Below, in pieces: positions 36,350 to 44,518 of a stretch of DNA of 64,000 nt. A program made the translations under genes and the position numbers. The notes below the pieces were generated by a model. It was not told the origin of the DNA and did not search any database. It worked only from the letters and a program-made list of their open reading frames with translations. The stretch is from Micromonospora phaseoli (GTDB lineage: Bacteria; Actinomycetota; Actinomycetes; Mycobacteriales; Micromonosporaceae), in contig NZ_FNYV01000014.1 of assembly GCF_900109115.1 (NCBI RefSeq), forward strand, positions 93,082 to 157,081. Reading direction: 5' to 3'. Position 1 is the first letter of the stretch. The number at the start of each line of letters is the position of its first letter.

Positions 36350-36368
36350 GCGTCCGATTATCGGACGC
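36350..36368. promoter_or_regulatory. 19-bp palindromic operator between hmgA and the fahA operon
   Basis: GCGTCCGATTATCGGACGC is a perfect palindrome with 9-bp arms around one base. It adjoins the -35 box of the fahA-side promoter and lies 24 bases before the hmgA ATG, so one regulator could control both sides. Half-site CGGAC also occurs at 36341-36345. Confidence 0.75.
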
Positions 36369-36392
36369 GCTGATGGGTGACCGGGAGGCGAC

Positions 36393-37559
36393 ATGCCGTA
36401 CTACCGCAGCGTCGGCGAGCTGCCACGCAAGCGCCACACCCAGTTCCGGCAACCCGACGGCAGCCTCTACACCGAGGAGCTGATGGGCCAGGAGGGGTTC
36501 TCCTCCGACTCGTCCCTGCTCTACCACCGGTACCCGCCGACCGCGATCGTCGCCGCCGAGGAGTTCACCCCGCCGTCGGTGCCCCGGGTGCCCAACCTGC
36601 CGCTCAAGCCCCGGCACCTGCGCACCCACAAGCTCGACGGCAGCGGAGCCGACCCGATCCTCGGTCGCCGCTACCTGCTCGCCAACGACGACGTGCGGAT
36701 CGCCTACGTCCTGGCCGACCGCCCCTCCCCGCTGTTCCGCGACGCCACCGGCGACCAGTGCCTGTACGTCGAGTCGGGCACGCTGCGGGTCGAGTCGACC
36801 TTCGGTGTGCTGGACGCGGTCGCCGGCGACTACGTGATCATCCCGACCTCGACCGTGCACCGCCTGGTGCCCACCGGTGACGCGCCGACCCGGCTGCTGG
36901 CGATCGAGGCGTCCGGGCACATCGGCCCGCCCAAGCGCTATCTCTCCGTACGCGGCCAGTTCCTGGAGCACTCGCCGTACTGCGAGCGCGACGTCCGGGG
37001 ACCGGACACTCCACTGCTGGTCGACGGCACAGACGTGGAGGTACTGGTCCGCCACCGGCGCGGGTGGACCCGTCATGTCTACGCCAACCACCCGTTCGAC
37101 GTGGTCGGCTGGGACGGGCACCTCTACCCGTGGGCCTTCTCCATCCACGACTTCGAGCCGATCACCGGCCGGATCCACCAGCCGCCGCCGGTGCACCAGA
37201 CCTTCCAGGGCCCGAACTTCGTGATCTGCTCGTTCGTGCCCCGCAAGGTCGACTACCACCCGGACGCCATCCCGGTGCCGTACCACCACCACAACGTCGA
37301 CTCCGACGAGATGCTCTTCTACACCGGCGGCAACTACGAGGCCCGTCGCGGCTCCGGCATCGAGCAGGGTTCGATCTCGCTGCACCCGTCCGGCTTCACC
37401 CACGGCCCGCAGCCCGGCGCGGCGGAACGCTCCATCGGGGTGGACTACTTCGACGAACTCGCCGTCATGGTCGACACCTTCCGCCCGCTCGACCTCTGCG
37501 ACGCCGCACCCGAGTGCGAGGACGAGGCGTACGCCTGGACCTGGGCCCGCCGCCCCTAG
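36393..37559 (+). CDS. hmgA: Homogentisate 1,2-dioxygenase
   Basis: 388 residues, within the 380-440 range of the family. Cupin-like segments are DQCLYVESGTLRVESTFGVL and the iron-binding region PYHHHNVDSDEMLFYTGGNY, followed by HPSGFTHGPQPGA; these hold the His/Glu/His iron ligands. The enzyme cleaves homogentisate to maleylacetoacetate. The ATG follows GGGAGGCGAC. It is divergent from the fahA operon, with a perfect palindrome between them. The annotation as homogentisate dioxygenase is well supported by the pathway neighbours. Confidence 0.94.
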   Translation: MPYYRSVGELPRKRHTQFRQPDGSLYTEELMGQEGFSSDSSLLYHRYPPTAIVAAEEFTPPSVPRVPNLPLKPRHLRTHKLDGSGADPILGRRYLLANDDVRIAYVLADRPSPLFRDATGDQCLYVESGTLRVESTFGVLDAVAGDYVIIPTSTVHRLVPTGDAPTRLLAIEASGHIGPPKRYLSVRGQFLEHSPYCERDVRGPDTPLLVDGTDVEVLVRHRRGWTRHVYANHPFDVVGWDGHLYPWAFSIHDFEPITGRIHQPPPVHQTFQGPNFVICSFVPRKVDYHPDAIPVPYHHHNVDSDEMLFYTGGNYEARRGSGIEQGSISLHPSGFTHGPQPGAAERSIGVDYFDELAVMVDTFRPLDLCDAAPECEDEAYAWTWARRP

Positions 37560-37576
37560 GGCGGGTCTCGGGGCGG

Positions 37577-38845
37577 TCAGGCCACCGGGCGGGAGAACAC
37601 CGCCGAGACCGCGATGGAGGCGGCCGCGATGGCCAGGACCAGCGACCACGGGCTGCCGGACAGGGCGTAGAGCAGGATCAGCGCGGGGGCGACGCCGGTC
37701 GCGTAGACGGCGACGGCGAGCGTGCGGTCGGTGCGCCGCAGCACGGGCAGGACGGTCCGGCGCAGGTCGGGCAGCCGCGCCGCTTGCTGCCAGAGCAGGA
37801 CGCCGCCACCGGCCGCGGCCAGCACCGCCACCAGCCGGGAGAACCCGGGGCCGGTCGCGGCCGAGCAGGCGACCAGCACGGCGGCCACCAGCGACCAACC
37901 GGAGCCACGGAGCACGAACTGCCGCAGGCCGGCCGGCACGGTCCGGCGCGCGACGACCGGCCCCACGTCGGCCGAGCCGATCTGGTCCGTGCCGAACGAC
38001 CCGGTCGCATCGAAGGCGGACGGCTCCCGGCGCTCATCCCGCCGGCCAGGCTCGTACGGGCCAGCGCCGGTACGGTCCGCATCAGTCGCGCCGGCACGGT
38101 CCAGATCGGGGCGGGAAACCTCGGGGCGGGAAACATCCGGTCCGGCTGCATCCGGGCGGGGCGACTCGGAGGAGGGCGGCTCGGAGCGGGGCGGCTCGGG
38201 CGGGGCCGGGTTCCCGACCGCGGCCTCGGCCAGTCGCTCCAGCATCGCGGTCCAGCGTCGCTGCTCCAACCGCAGCACCCCGACCTCGTCGCCCACCTCG
38301 GCCAGCCTCGGGTCGAGCCGCAGCGCCTCCCGGTAGGCCCGCTCGGCCAGGTCGTACAACCGCATGTTGGCCGCGACCAGACCCAGCACCAGATGCGCCT
38401 GCGGCTCCTCGGGGGCCAGCTCCACCCCGTGCCAGGCCGCGTTCAACGCGGGCTGCCCGTTACGGGAGCCGGCCAGGATCGCCGCCGCGCTCCGCTGGGC
38501 GTACGCGTCCTCGGGGCCGAGCGCCAGGATGTCGTCGGCGGTACGAGCCGCCTCCCCGTACCGTTCCAGGTCACCGAGGGCCAGCCCACGGACGACGAGC
38601 GGCGGAATCTGCCCCGGCGCGGCGGCCACGGCGGCCTCGGCCGCAGCGAGCGACTCGGCGGGCCGGCCGGCGGCCAACTGCACCCGGGCCAGCATCGTCG
38701 ACACCTCGGCGGCGGCGGGGTCGAGGGCGAGAGCGAAGCCCAGTTCGGCCACGGCCTCGTCGTAGCGGCCCAGCTCGGCGAGGAGCGTGGCGCGTTCGAG
38801 GTAGCCGTCGGCGGCGGGCGGATCGGTGGGCACGTCGGCGGACAT
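37577..38845 (-). CDS. TPR repeat membrane protein
   Basis: 422 residues. The N-terminal ~215 are TPR units (YLERATLLAELGRYDEAVAE, LGLVAANMRLYDLAERAYRE). A ~100-residue acidic, Ser/Pro/Arg-rich region follows, then about four hydrophobic helices at the C-terminus (SGWSLVAAVLVACSAATGPG, SPWSLVLAIAAASIAVSAVF). TPR domains mediate protein contacts, here probably on the cytoplasmic side of the membrane. Function unknown. It is convergent with hmgA (17 bases between stops) and lies directly downstream of ispF, ten bases away. Confidence 0.85.
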   Translation of the reverse strand: MSADVPTDPPAADGYLERATLLAELGRYDEAVAELGFALALDPAAAEVSTMLARVQLAAGRPAESLAAAEAAVAAAPGQIPPLVVRGLALGDLERYGEAARTADDILALGPEDAYAQRSAAAILAGSRNGQPALNAAWHGVELAPEEPQAHLVLGLVAANMRLYDLAERAYREALRLDPRLAEVGDEVGVLRLEQRRWTAMLERLAEAAVGNPAPPEPPRSEPPSSESPRPDAAGPDVSRPEVSRPDLDRAGATDADRTGAGPYEPGRRDERREPSAFDATGSFGTDQIGSADVGPVVARRTVPAGLRQFVLRGSGWSLVAAVLVACSAATGPGFSRLVAVLAAAGGGVLLWQQAARLPDLRRTVLPVLRRTDRTLAVAVYATGVAPALILLYALSGSPWSLVLAIAAASIAVSAVFSRPVA

Positions 38846-38855
38846 CGCGGCGAGC

Positions 38856-39338
38856 CTAGGCGCTCGGCTGCTCGTACACCAGGGCAACGGCGATCCCGGC
38901 GAGCCCCTCACCACGCCCGGTGAACCCCAGGCCGTCGGTGGTGGCGGCAGCGACGGTGACCGGCGCGCCGACCGCCTCGGAGAGCACCCGCTGGGCCTCC
39001 TCCCGGCGCGGGCCGATCTTCGGACGGTTCCCCACCACCTGCACCGACACGTTTCCGATGGCGAAGCCGGCGGCGGTCACCCGACGGGCCGCCTCGGTGA
39101 GCAGGGCCACCCCGCTGGCCCCGGCCCACTCGGGCTGCCCCACCCCGAAATTGGCACCGAGATCACCCAGACCGGCGGCGGAGAGCAGCGCGTTGCAGGC
39201 GGCGTGTGCGGCCACGTCCGCGTCGGAGTGGCCGGCCAGGCCGTCCTGCTCCGGCCAGTGCAGGCCGGCCACCCAGCACGGCCGGCCGGCCTCGAAGGCG
39301 TGCACGTCGGTCCCGATGGCCACCCGAGGAACGATCAT
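38856..39338 (-). CDS. ispF: 2-C-methyl-D-erythritol 2,4-cyclodiphosphate synthase
   Basis: 160 residues, the usual length. It has the metal and substrate motifs IGTDVHAFEAG (Asp-x-His), LAGHSDADVAAHA, LGDLGANFG, and TTDGLGFTGRGEGLAGIAV. It makes the cyclodiphosphate intermediate of the MEP isoprenoid pathway from CDP-ME 2-phosphate, releasing CMP. It is the third gene of the carD-ispD-ispF series, 16 bases after ispD. The loop residue after HAAC is Asn where most homologues have Asp; this is a minor variation. Confidence 0.95.
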   Translation of the reverse strand: MIVPRVAIGTDVHAFEAGRPCWVAGLHWPEQDGLAGHSDADVAAHAACNALLSAAGLGDLGANFGVGQPEWAGASGVALLTEAARRVTAAGFAIGNVSVQVVGNRPKIGPRREEAQRVLSEAVGAPVTVAAATTDGLGFTGRGEGLAGIAVALVYEQPSA

Positions 39339-39354
39339 GACCCGAGGGTACGCG

Positions 39355-40050
39355 CTACCGCTCGGTCACCAGCAGGTGCTCGGCCAGCGCCAGGTCGAAG
39401 GGTCTGGTGATCTTCAGGGCGTGCTCCGAGCCGGGTACGCAGAACACCGGCACGCCCTGCTTCTCGACCAATCCGGCGTCATCGGTGAGGGCGTCCGCGG
39501 CGACGGCGTGCGCACCGCTCAGCACCGCCCGACGGAACCCCTGCGGGGTCTGCACGGCGCGTAGCGCGGACCGGTCGACGGTGCCGAGCACCAACTCGGC
39601 CGCGTCGACCTCCTTGATGGTGTCGACGATCGGCAGGACGGGGATCACCGCGTCATGGCCCGCCCGGACCGCGGCGGCCACCGACTCCACCAGCTCGGGC
39701 GGGACAAGTGCGCGCGCCGCGTCATGCACCAGGACGATGTCCGGTCCGGGCGGCACGGCGGCGAGCGCGGCGGCCACCGAGGCCTGCCGCTCCGCCCCGC
39801 CGGGCACCACCGTCACCGGGGCGACCGGGGCGAGCAGTTCACGTACGGCGGAGACCTCCGCCACCGGGGCGGCCACCACGATGGTGTGCACCGACCCGGC
39901 CGCGGCCAGCCGACGGACCGCGTGCACCAGCAGCGGCTCCCCGGCCAACAGCCGCAGCGCCTTCGGTCGACCGGGCCCCAGGCGTACCCCGGCACCGGCC
40001 GCAGGCACGAGGACCGCGACGTCACCGCGCGGATTGAGCTGCGCGGTCAC
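39355..40050 (-). CDS. ispD: 2-C-methyl-D-erythritol 4-phosphate cytidylyltransferase
   Basis: 231 residues. The nucleotide-binding start LVPAAGAGVRLGPGRPKALR and VLVHDAARALVPPELV are typical, as are the later VDRSALRAVQTPQGFRRAVL and LTDDAGLVEKQGVPVFCVPG segments. It couples CTP with 2-C-methyl-D-erythritol 4-phosphate in the MEP pathway. The GTG at 40050 is set by GAGGA 7 bases upstream; a much longer open frame to 40260 would run through the carD end and lacks homology. It is followed by ispF. Confidence 0.95.
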   Translation of the reverse strand: MTAQLNPRGDVAVLVPAAGAGVRLGPGRPKALRLLAGEPLLVHAVRRLAAAGSVHTIVVAAPVAEVSAVRELLAPVAPVTVVPGGAERQASVAAALAAVPPGPDIVLVHDAARALVPPELVESVAAAVRAGHDAVIPVLPIVDTIKEVDAAELVLGTVDRSALRAVQTPQGFRRAVLSGAHAVAADALTDDAGLVEKQGVPVFCVPGSEHALKITRPFDLALAEHLLVTER

Positions 40051-40106
40051 GTCGCGGTCCTCGATGGTTTCTTCGCTACGAATCGGGTACGACGATGCTG
40101 TGCCGA

Positions 40107-40592
40107 CTAGGCCTCGGTCAGGACCTTGTCGAGCAGCGTCTCCGCCTCGTCCTTGGTGCTCTTCTCGGCCAGCGCCACCTCGCCGACGAGAATGTCGCGG
40201 GCCTTGGCGAGCATGCGCTTCTCGCCCGCGGACAGCCCCCGCTCCCGCTCGCGGCGCCACAGGTCGCGGACGACCTCGGCCACCTTGAGCGGATTACCGG
40301 AGGCCAACTTCTCCAGATTTGCCTTGTAACGCCGCGACCAGTTGGTCGGCTCCTCGGTGTGCGGAGCCCGGAGAACGTCGAAGACCTTGCCGAGGCCCTC
40401 TTCGCCCACCACCTCGCGCACACCCACGATCTCGGCGTTCTCGGCCGGTACCCGGACCGTCAGGTCACCCTGCGCGACCCTCAGGACGAGGTACTGCTTG
40501 GGCTCGCCCTTGATGACCCGAGTCTCGATTGCCTCGATGAGTGCGGCCCCGTGGTGGGGGTAAACAACGGTCTCGCCGACACTGAAAACCAT
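40107..40592 (-). CDS. carD: CarD family transcriptional regulator
   Basis: 161 residues, essentially invariant in actinobacteria. The N-terminal Tudor-like RNA-polymerase-interacting domain begins FSVGETVVYPHHGAALIEAI; the C-terminal helical domain (NWSRRYKANLEKLASGNPLK) binds the -10 upstream fork DNA with a Trp. CarD stabilises the open complex at rRNA and many other promoters. The ATG follows GAAAGGGG, with a TACCCT box upstream. ispD and ispF follow it on the same strand, as in mycobacteria. Confidence 0.97.
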   Translation of the reverse strand: MVFSVGETVVYPHHGAALIEAIETRVIKGEPKQYLVLRVAQGDLTVRVPAENAEIVGVREVVGEEGLGKVFDVLRAPHTEEPTNWSRRYKANLEKLASGNPLKVAEVVRDLWRRERERGLSAGEKRMLAKARDILVGEVALAEKSTKDEAETLLDKVLTEA

Positions 40593-40619
40593 AGGTTCGA
40601 AACCCCTTTCGCTGTGTCT

Positions 40620-40625
40620 AGGGTA
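40620..40625 (-). promoter_or_regulatory. Putative -10 box (TACCCT) of carD
   Basis: TACCCT on the minus strand lies 27 bases upstream of the carD ATG, and GAGACA lies 17 bases before it as a weak -35. Transcription would start near 40613, leaving a short leader with the GAAAGGGG ribosome binding site. Confidence 0.45.
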
Positions 40626-41052
40626 ACACGCTCAGGCACCGATGTCTCACGACTGTCCTGACCGTTGGCGCAGCTCAGGGGCCCTGTGAGAGGTATTTCT
40701 TCGGCTTGACAGACGGCCCAGCCGATGATCCGAACACGCTCCGTAACCTAGGGATGACCACCGGAACACGGTCATCGTCAAGATCGAGATCCGAGACGCA
40801 ACCGTCGAGATCCGTCGACACGAGCGCCCAGCTTCCCGTGGCGCAAGGGCCAGGCTTCCGGGGGCACAACCGCCCAGATTCCGAGGCGCAAGCGCCGAGG
40901 TCCCTAGGCACCAGCGCCATGATCAGGGGCTATGCACCCTTCCCATGGTATCCCCCCTCACCCAGGTCTGGGCAGCAGTAGCGGGACCGGGCCCGATGCG
41001 GGACGCTGAAGGGGTGCCGCGCCGCGCACCCGCAAGGTTCCAGGGGGTCGTA
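40626..41052. other. Long intergenic region between carD and the thioredoxin-like gene
   Basis: About 430 bases. The main content is an iteron-like array (40791-40922). Short open frames on both strands are low-complexity and lack ribosome binding sites. A TTGACA at 40706-40711 has no well-placed -10. Confidence 0.6.
40791..40922. repeat. Iteron-like degenerate tandem array
   Basis: Six units of 21-23 bases run head to tail (starts at 40791, 40812, 40835, 40858, 40881, 40903). The consensus is CCGnGGCGCAAGCGCC followed by CAGATT, and each unit holds a small GGCG/CGCC dyad. The period is about two turns of DNA and is not a multiple of three, so it is not a coding repeat. Confidence 0.65.
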
Positions 41053-41730
41053 ATGGGCAAGGCTGACGCCGACGGTCCCGGACTACCCGACCTGCCTCCC
41101 GAGTGGGGCCGGGTGGTCGTCCCGGACGACGCCTCCGCCCTAGCCGACGAGGCCGAACAGCTCCGTCGCGAGCGACGTCGCCGTACGGCGGGCCACCATC
41201 GCCGCTGGCGTCCGCCGGCCGGCCCCGTACTCGTACTGGTCATCGCGGTGCTGACCACCATCGCCGGCCTGGCGGTCGTCACCTGGCCTCGGGCCGGCCG
41301 CTCGCCCGGACCCGCCACCAGCACTCCCGACCCGGCGCCGGCGCAGCTGACCGGTCGCCCGCTACCGGCTCTGGACCTGGTCGACGTCGAGCAGTCGCCG
41401 GTGGCCCTGCGCGGGCTGCTGCCGGCCGTGGTGCTGCTGGTGGACGGGTGCGCCTGCCCCGGCGCGGTCGCCGAGGCAGCGGCGATGGCGCCGGCCGGAG
41501 TGAACGTGGTCACGGTGGCCGGCGTCCACCCGAGGGCCGCACCCGCCGGCACCCGGGTACGGGCGCTCGCCGACCCGGCCGGCGGTCTACGCGCCTTCCT
41601 GCACTTTCCGGCCAGCCAGGGAGCGGTGACCGCCCTGCTCGTCGACCGGTCCGGGCGGATCACCCTGGTGGTGCCCGAGCTCGACTCGATCGCTGATCAC
41701 CAGGCCGAACTGGTCCGGCTGGCCGGCTGA
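41053..41730 (+). CDS. Membrane-anchored protein with thioredoxin-like outer domain
   Basis: 225 residues. A charged cytoplasmic N-terminus (RRERRRRTAGHHRRWRPPAG) precedes one transmembrane helix (GPVLVLVIAVLTTIAGLAVV). The outer domain (LDLVDVEQSPVALRGLLPAV, VLLVDGCACPGAVAEAAAMA) resembles a thioredoxin/peroxiredoxin fold with a C-A-C pair where the CxxC motif would be. Redox activity is therefore doubtful. The ATG follows CAGGGGG. Function unknown; it lies downstream of the iteron-like array. Confidence 0.7.
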   Translation: MGKADADGPGLPDLPPEWGRVVVPDDASALADEAEQLRRERRRRTAGHHRRWRPPAGPVLVLVIAVLTTIAGLAVVTWPRAGRSPGPATSTPDPAPAQLTGRPLPALDLVDVEQSPVALRGLLPAVVLLVDGCACPGAVAEAAAMAPAGVNVVTVAGVHPRAAPAGTRVRALADPAGGLRAFLHFPASQGAVTALLVDRSGRITLVVPELDSIADHQAELVRLAG

Positions 41731-41797
41731 GGCCACCCGCCGCGATCGGGGGTGGACCCGCTCGAAGGCGGGAGGTCGCCGGGCGGGGCCGCGCCGC

Positions 41798-42403
41798 TCA
41801 GCGCAGGGCGATCAGTCGGGCCTGCACCTTGACCGCCGCCGCACCGGCGGGCGAAAGAGCCACCCGGACGGAAGCGCCCGTACCGATGACCTCCGTCGTG
41901 GCCACCGCGCCGTCGCAGGCGGCGGTCAGCGGATCGGCCGCCCGGGCTCCGGTGACGACGACCAACAGGTCACCCGGGCCGGTGCAGGTGAACGTCAGCA
42001 GGTGCCGCTCGTCGTGGGCGATCCTGGTCTGCCGGACTACCGCCGCGCCGGGGCCGAGCTCCACCCGCTCGGTCCACACCACCTCGCCGCCCGCCCATCC
42101 CCGGCCTGACAGATCAGAGACCGTTCCCCCGGCGGTGTTGTCGATCTCGCCAATCAACCCGCCCGTACCCGGATCAACCCGGAAGAAGGAGGCGCCGTCG
42201 GGGTGCTCGGGCGTCATGACGCCGGTGACCGGGTCCTCCCGCCAGTAGGTAGCGGCCGTCGAGGAGCCCTGCGCGGCGACCCCTGCACCGGTCAAGGTTG
42301 GCGGTGCCTGCGCCTGCCACCACCAGCCGCCGAGGGTCAACGCCACCACTGCGCCACCGACCAGTACGGTGCCGCGCAGCCGGTGGCTGACATCGACGTC
42401 CAT
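41798..42403 (-). CDS. Membrane-anchored protein of unknown function
   Basis: 201 residues. An N-terminal anchor (GTVLVGGAVVALTLGGWWWQ) precedes an exported domain with TYWREDPVTGVMTPEHPDGA and LTFTCTGPGDLLVVVTGARA plus one further cysteine in LTAACDGAVATTE, perhaps a disulfide pair. No family recognised. The ATG is 6 bases after TACCCT with no ribosome binding site, which fits a leaderless transcript. It is convergent with the thioredoxin-like gene. Confidence 0.75.
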   Translation of the reverse strand: MDVDVSHRLRGTVLVGGAVVALTLGGWWWQAQAPPTLTGAGVAAQGSSTAATYWREDPVTGVMTPEHPDGASFFRVDPGTGGLIGEIDNTAGGTVSDLSGRGWAGGEVVWTERVELGPGAAVVRQTRIAHDERHLLTFTCTGPGDLLVVVTGARAADPLTAACDGAVATTEVIGTGASVRVALSPAGAAAVKVQARLIALR

Positions 42404-42409
42404 AACCGA

Positions 42410-42415
42410 AGGGTA
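42410..42415 (-). promoter_or_regulatory. Putative -10 box (TACCCT), leaderless gene at 42403
   Basis: TACCCT on the minus strand is 6 bases from the ATG at 42403; no Shine-Dalgarno sequence intervenes. Confidence 0.45.
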
Positions 42416-42429
42416 GCTCGCCCGGCTGA

Positions 42430-43479
42430 TCAGGGATGGCGTTCCAGCAGCGCGGCGTACAGGGTGAGCCCGGGGCCGAAGGCCAGCATCATCACCCGGC
42501 GCGGAGATGGCGCGGACCGGAGCAGCCGGTCGAGGATCAGCAGCACCGTCGGCGACGAGCAGTTGCCGTGCTCGTCCAGGGTCTGCCGCGAGGCGGCCAG
42601 CGCCGCCGGTGCCAGGCCCAGCTCCCGCTCGACCACGTCGAGGATGCGCGGCCCGCCCGGATGTACGGCCCAGCCGTCCACCCCGGACACATCCGTGCGG
42701 TGCCGGGCCAGCAGGTCGTCGACCAGCCCTCGGACGTGGGTCGACAGCACCTGGGGCACCTTGGGCGACAGGCCCATCCGGAATCCGGTGTCGGTCACGT
42801 CCCAGGTCATGTGGTCGGCGGTGGAGGTGTCAGTCACCGAGGCGACCTCACGCACGGCGTACCCCCGGCCGCCGGGAACGATCACCACCGCGACCGCCGC
42901 ATCGGAGAAGAGGGCGTGCGACACGATCTGCTGGGTGTCCACCCGGGCCGACGAAGGCTGCAGGTGCAGGCTGGTCAGCTCGTTGCAGAGCAGCAGCGCC
43001 GGACGCCCCCGGGCGGTGACGAAGTCGCTCGCCGCGCCCAGCCCCGGCAGAGCCGCGTAGCAGCCCATGTGGCCGACGAACATCCGCTGGGTCGACGGGG
43101 CCATGCCCAGGTCCCGAGCGAGCAGAATGTCCAGCCCGGGCGTCGCGTACCCGGTGCACGAACAGACCACGAAGAGCCCGATGTCGCCGGCGTGCAGGCC
43201 GGCCGTGGTCAACGCCCGGCCGACCGCCTCCTTGCCCAACGGCAACGCCTCGACCTGGTAACGACGCATCCGCCGCTCGGTCGGCCAGTCGGAGACGTCC
43301 TCGATCAGCGGGCTGACCGCCGCCTGCCGGCGGGTGACGCCGGAGTTGGCGAAGATCCGCTGGGCGAGCGCCCGGGTGGTGCCCGAGTAGTGCTGGGAGA
43401 AGAACTTCTCCCACAGCTCCTGCTGGTTCGCGGAGGGCGGATGGGCCGTGCCCAGGCCCGCGATCACCGGTACGGACAC
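42430..43479 (-). CDS. Type III polyketide synthase (chalcone synthase-like)
   Basis: 349 residues, a single ketosynthase fold. The catalytic triad is Cys in FVGHMGCYAALPG, His in WAVHPGG and Asn in HGNCSSPT. It starts VSVPVIAGLGTAHPPSANQQ, and GTG at 43479 has GAGAGGAAGG upstream. The enzyme extends a fatty acyl or other starter with malonyl-CoA; bacterial relatives make alkylresorcinols, alkylpyrones or germicidins. With the UbiG-like methyltransferase and UbiA gene next door, it resembles the type III cluster that makes prenylated, methoxylated alkylhydroquinones in Actinoplanes. Starter and product are inferred. Confidence 0.92.
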   Translation of the reverse strand: MSVPVIAGLGTAHPPSANQQELWEKFFSQHYSGTTRALAQRIFANSGVTRRQAAVSPLIEDVSDWPTERRMRRYQVEALPLGKEAVGRALTTAGLHAGDIGLFVVCSCTGYATPGLDILLARDLGMAPSTQRMFVGHMGCYAALPGLGAASDFVTARGRPALLLCNELTSLHLQPSSARVDTQQIVSHALFSDAAVAVVIVPGGRGYAVREVASVTDTSTADHMTWDVTDTGFRMGLSPKVPQVLSTHVRGLVDDLLARHRTDVSGVDGWAVHPGGPRILDVVERELGLAPAALAASRQTLDEHGNCSSPTVLLILDRLLRSAPSPRRVMMLAFGPGLTLYAALLERHP

Positions 43480-43513
43480 GGTTCCACCTTCCTCTCGCTC
43501 GGATTCCCCACAC

Positions 43514-43717
43514 TCACCAACGAGGGGTCGATCCATCACGGTCCGGGTCGCCGCCAACAGCCGCGATGCCCAACGAGTCGTCGGCCGGGAACGAGCCGTC
43601 CCGGTCGTGCGCGGCGGCCCGGGCCGCCAGCCGGGGTGCCAGCCGCCGCGCGGTGGCCATTGCCCGCGTACTGCCGCGCTCGCTCAATAGGACCCCCTCC
43701 TCTTCGCCCATTCCCAT
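43514..43717 (-). pseudogene. Remnant of an acyl-CoA dehydrogenase-type gene
   Basis: A 67-codon frame begins MGMGEEEGVLLSERGSTRAM or, with a strong GAGGAGGGGG site, at TTG 43687. It contains ATARRLAPRLAARAAAHDRD followed by GSFPADDSLG, the N-terminal helix pattern of acyl-CoA dehydrogenase family flavoproteins. It ends abruptly after about 50 residues, where the FAD-binding body should continue, and the PKS gene begins 34 bases on. It is most simply a deletion relic inside the type III PKS locus. Confidence 0.5.
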
Positions 43718-43734
43718 ACCCCCACCCGGATCAG

Positions 43735-44472
43735 CTATCCGCCGCGCACCCCGCGGCCCTGGTAGAGCAGAGCCGTCGACCGGGTCGGCACGATGCGCGG
43801 CGCCTGATCGGCGGGGGCGCCGCCGCCGCGAACCTGACGGACCAGCCAGCGCAGCAGCCCGGGCACGCCCGGACGAATGCCGCGTACGCGCAGGTCCACA
43901 CCGTGCCGGGCACACTCGGCCACCAGTTCGCGGTCGTCCACGAACAACCGTGGATCGTGGATGCCGCGCGGCACGGTGGGCAGCCGCTCGGCGATGTGCA
44001 CGGCGACCAGCCGGCACAGTGCGGTGTCGTTGAGCGTGTCCAGCACCAGCAGGCCGCCCGGACGCAGCAGGCGGCACGCCTCGGCCACCGTCGCGCGCCA
44101 GTCCGGGACGTGCTCCAGCAGCTCACCGGCGGCCACCACGTCGGCGCAGCCGTCGGCGAGCGGCACCGCCGTGGCGTCACCGTTGACCGCCGTGACGCCG
44201 TGTGTGACCGCTTGGGCCAGGGCCGATCGGGTGAGGTCCACGCCCACGTGCCGGTAACCCCTGCCGGCCAGGTGCGGGGCGAGCAGCCCGGCACCGCAGC
44301 CCAGGTCGACCAGGAGTGCGCCGGGCCGCACCGCTGGCGGCACCAACGCCGCCCGTGCCCGCGCCAGCCAGTGCAGCATGGCGAACGCGCCATCGGGCCG
44401 CCACCATTCGCCGGCCAGGTCGTCGTACTGGCGCGGATCGTTGCGGGGCAGGCTCAGGCCAGCGTCACGCAT
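43735..44472 (-). CDS. UbiG-like SAM-dependent methyltransferase (type III PKS cluster)
   Basis: 245 residues. It starts MRDAGLSLPRNDPRQYDDLA and GEWWRPDGAFAMLHWLAR, matching the N-terminal helices of UbiG. The SAM motifs are LLVDLGCGAGLLAPHLAGRG (motif I), VGVDLTRSAL, NGDATAVPLADGCADVVAAG (motif II) and LLRPGGLLVLDTLND. UbiG-type enzymes O-methylate phenols and catechols, suiting a hydroxylated polyketide product. A second, long in-frame extension to 44850 overlaps the divergent UbiA gene and is not real. It reads with the PKS gene in the same direction, around the acyl-CoA dehydrogenase remnant. Confidence 0.9.
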   Translation of the reverse strand: MRDAGLSLPRNDPRQYDDLAGEWWRPDGAFAMLHWLARARAALVPPAVRPGALLVDLGCGAGLLAPHLAGRGYRHVGVDLTRSALAQAVTHGVTAVNGDATAVPLADGCADVVAAGELLEHVPDWRATVAEACRLLRPGGLLVLDTLNDTALCRLVAVHIAERLPTVPRGIHDPRLFVDDRELVAECARHGVDLRVRGIRPGVPGLLRWLVRQVRGGGAPADQAPRIVPTRSTALLYQGRGVRGG

Positions 44473-44518
44473 GGCAACGAGCGTGGCACGACTCCCCGGT
44501 AACGACCAGACTTCCGTT

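Noticed and set aside
39355..40260. Longer ispD frame starting at 40260
   Set aside because: The extension lies within carD and is not homologous to ispD; the GTG at 40050 has a good ribosome binding site.
40706..40981. Plus-strand frame across the iteron-like array
   Set aside because: Low complexity, no ribosome binding site, and the array period shifts the frame from unit to unit.
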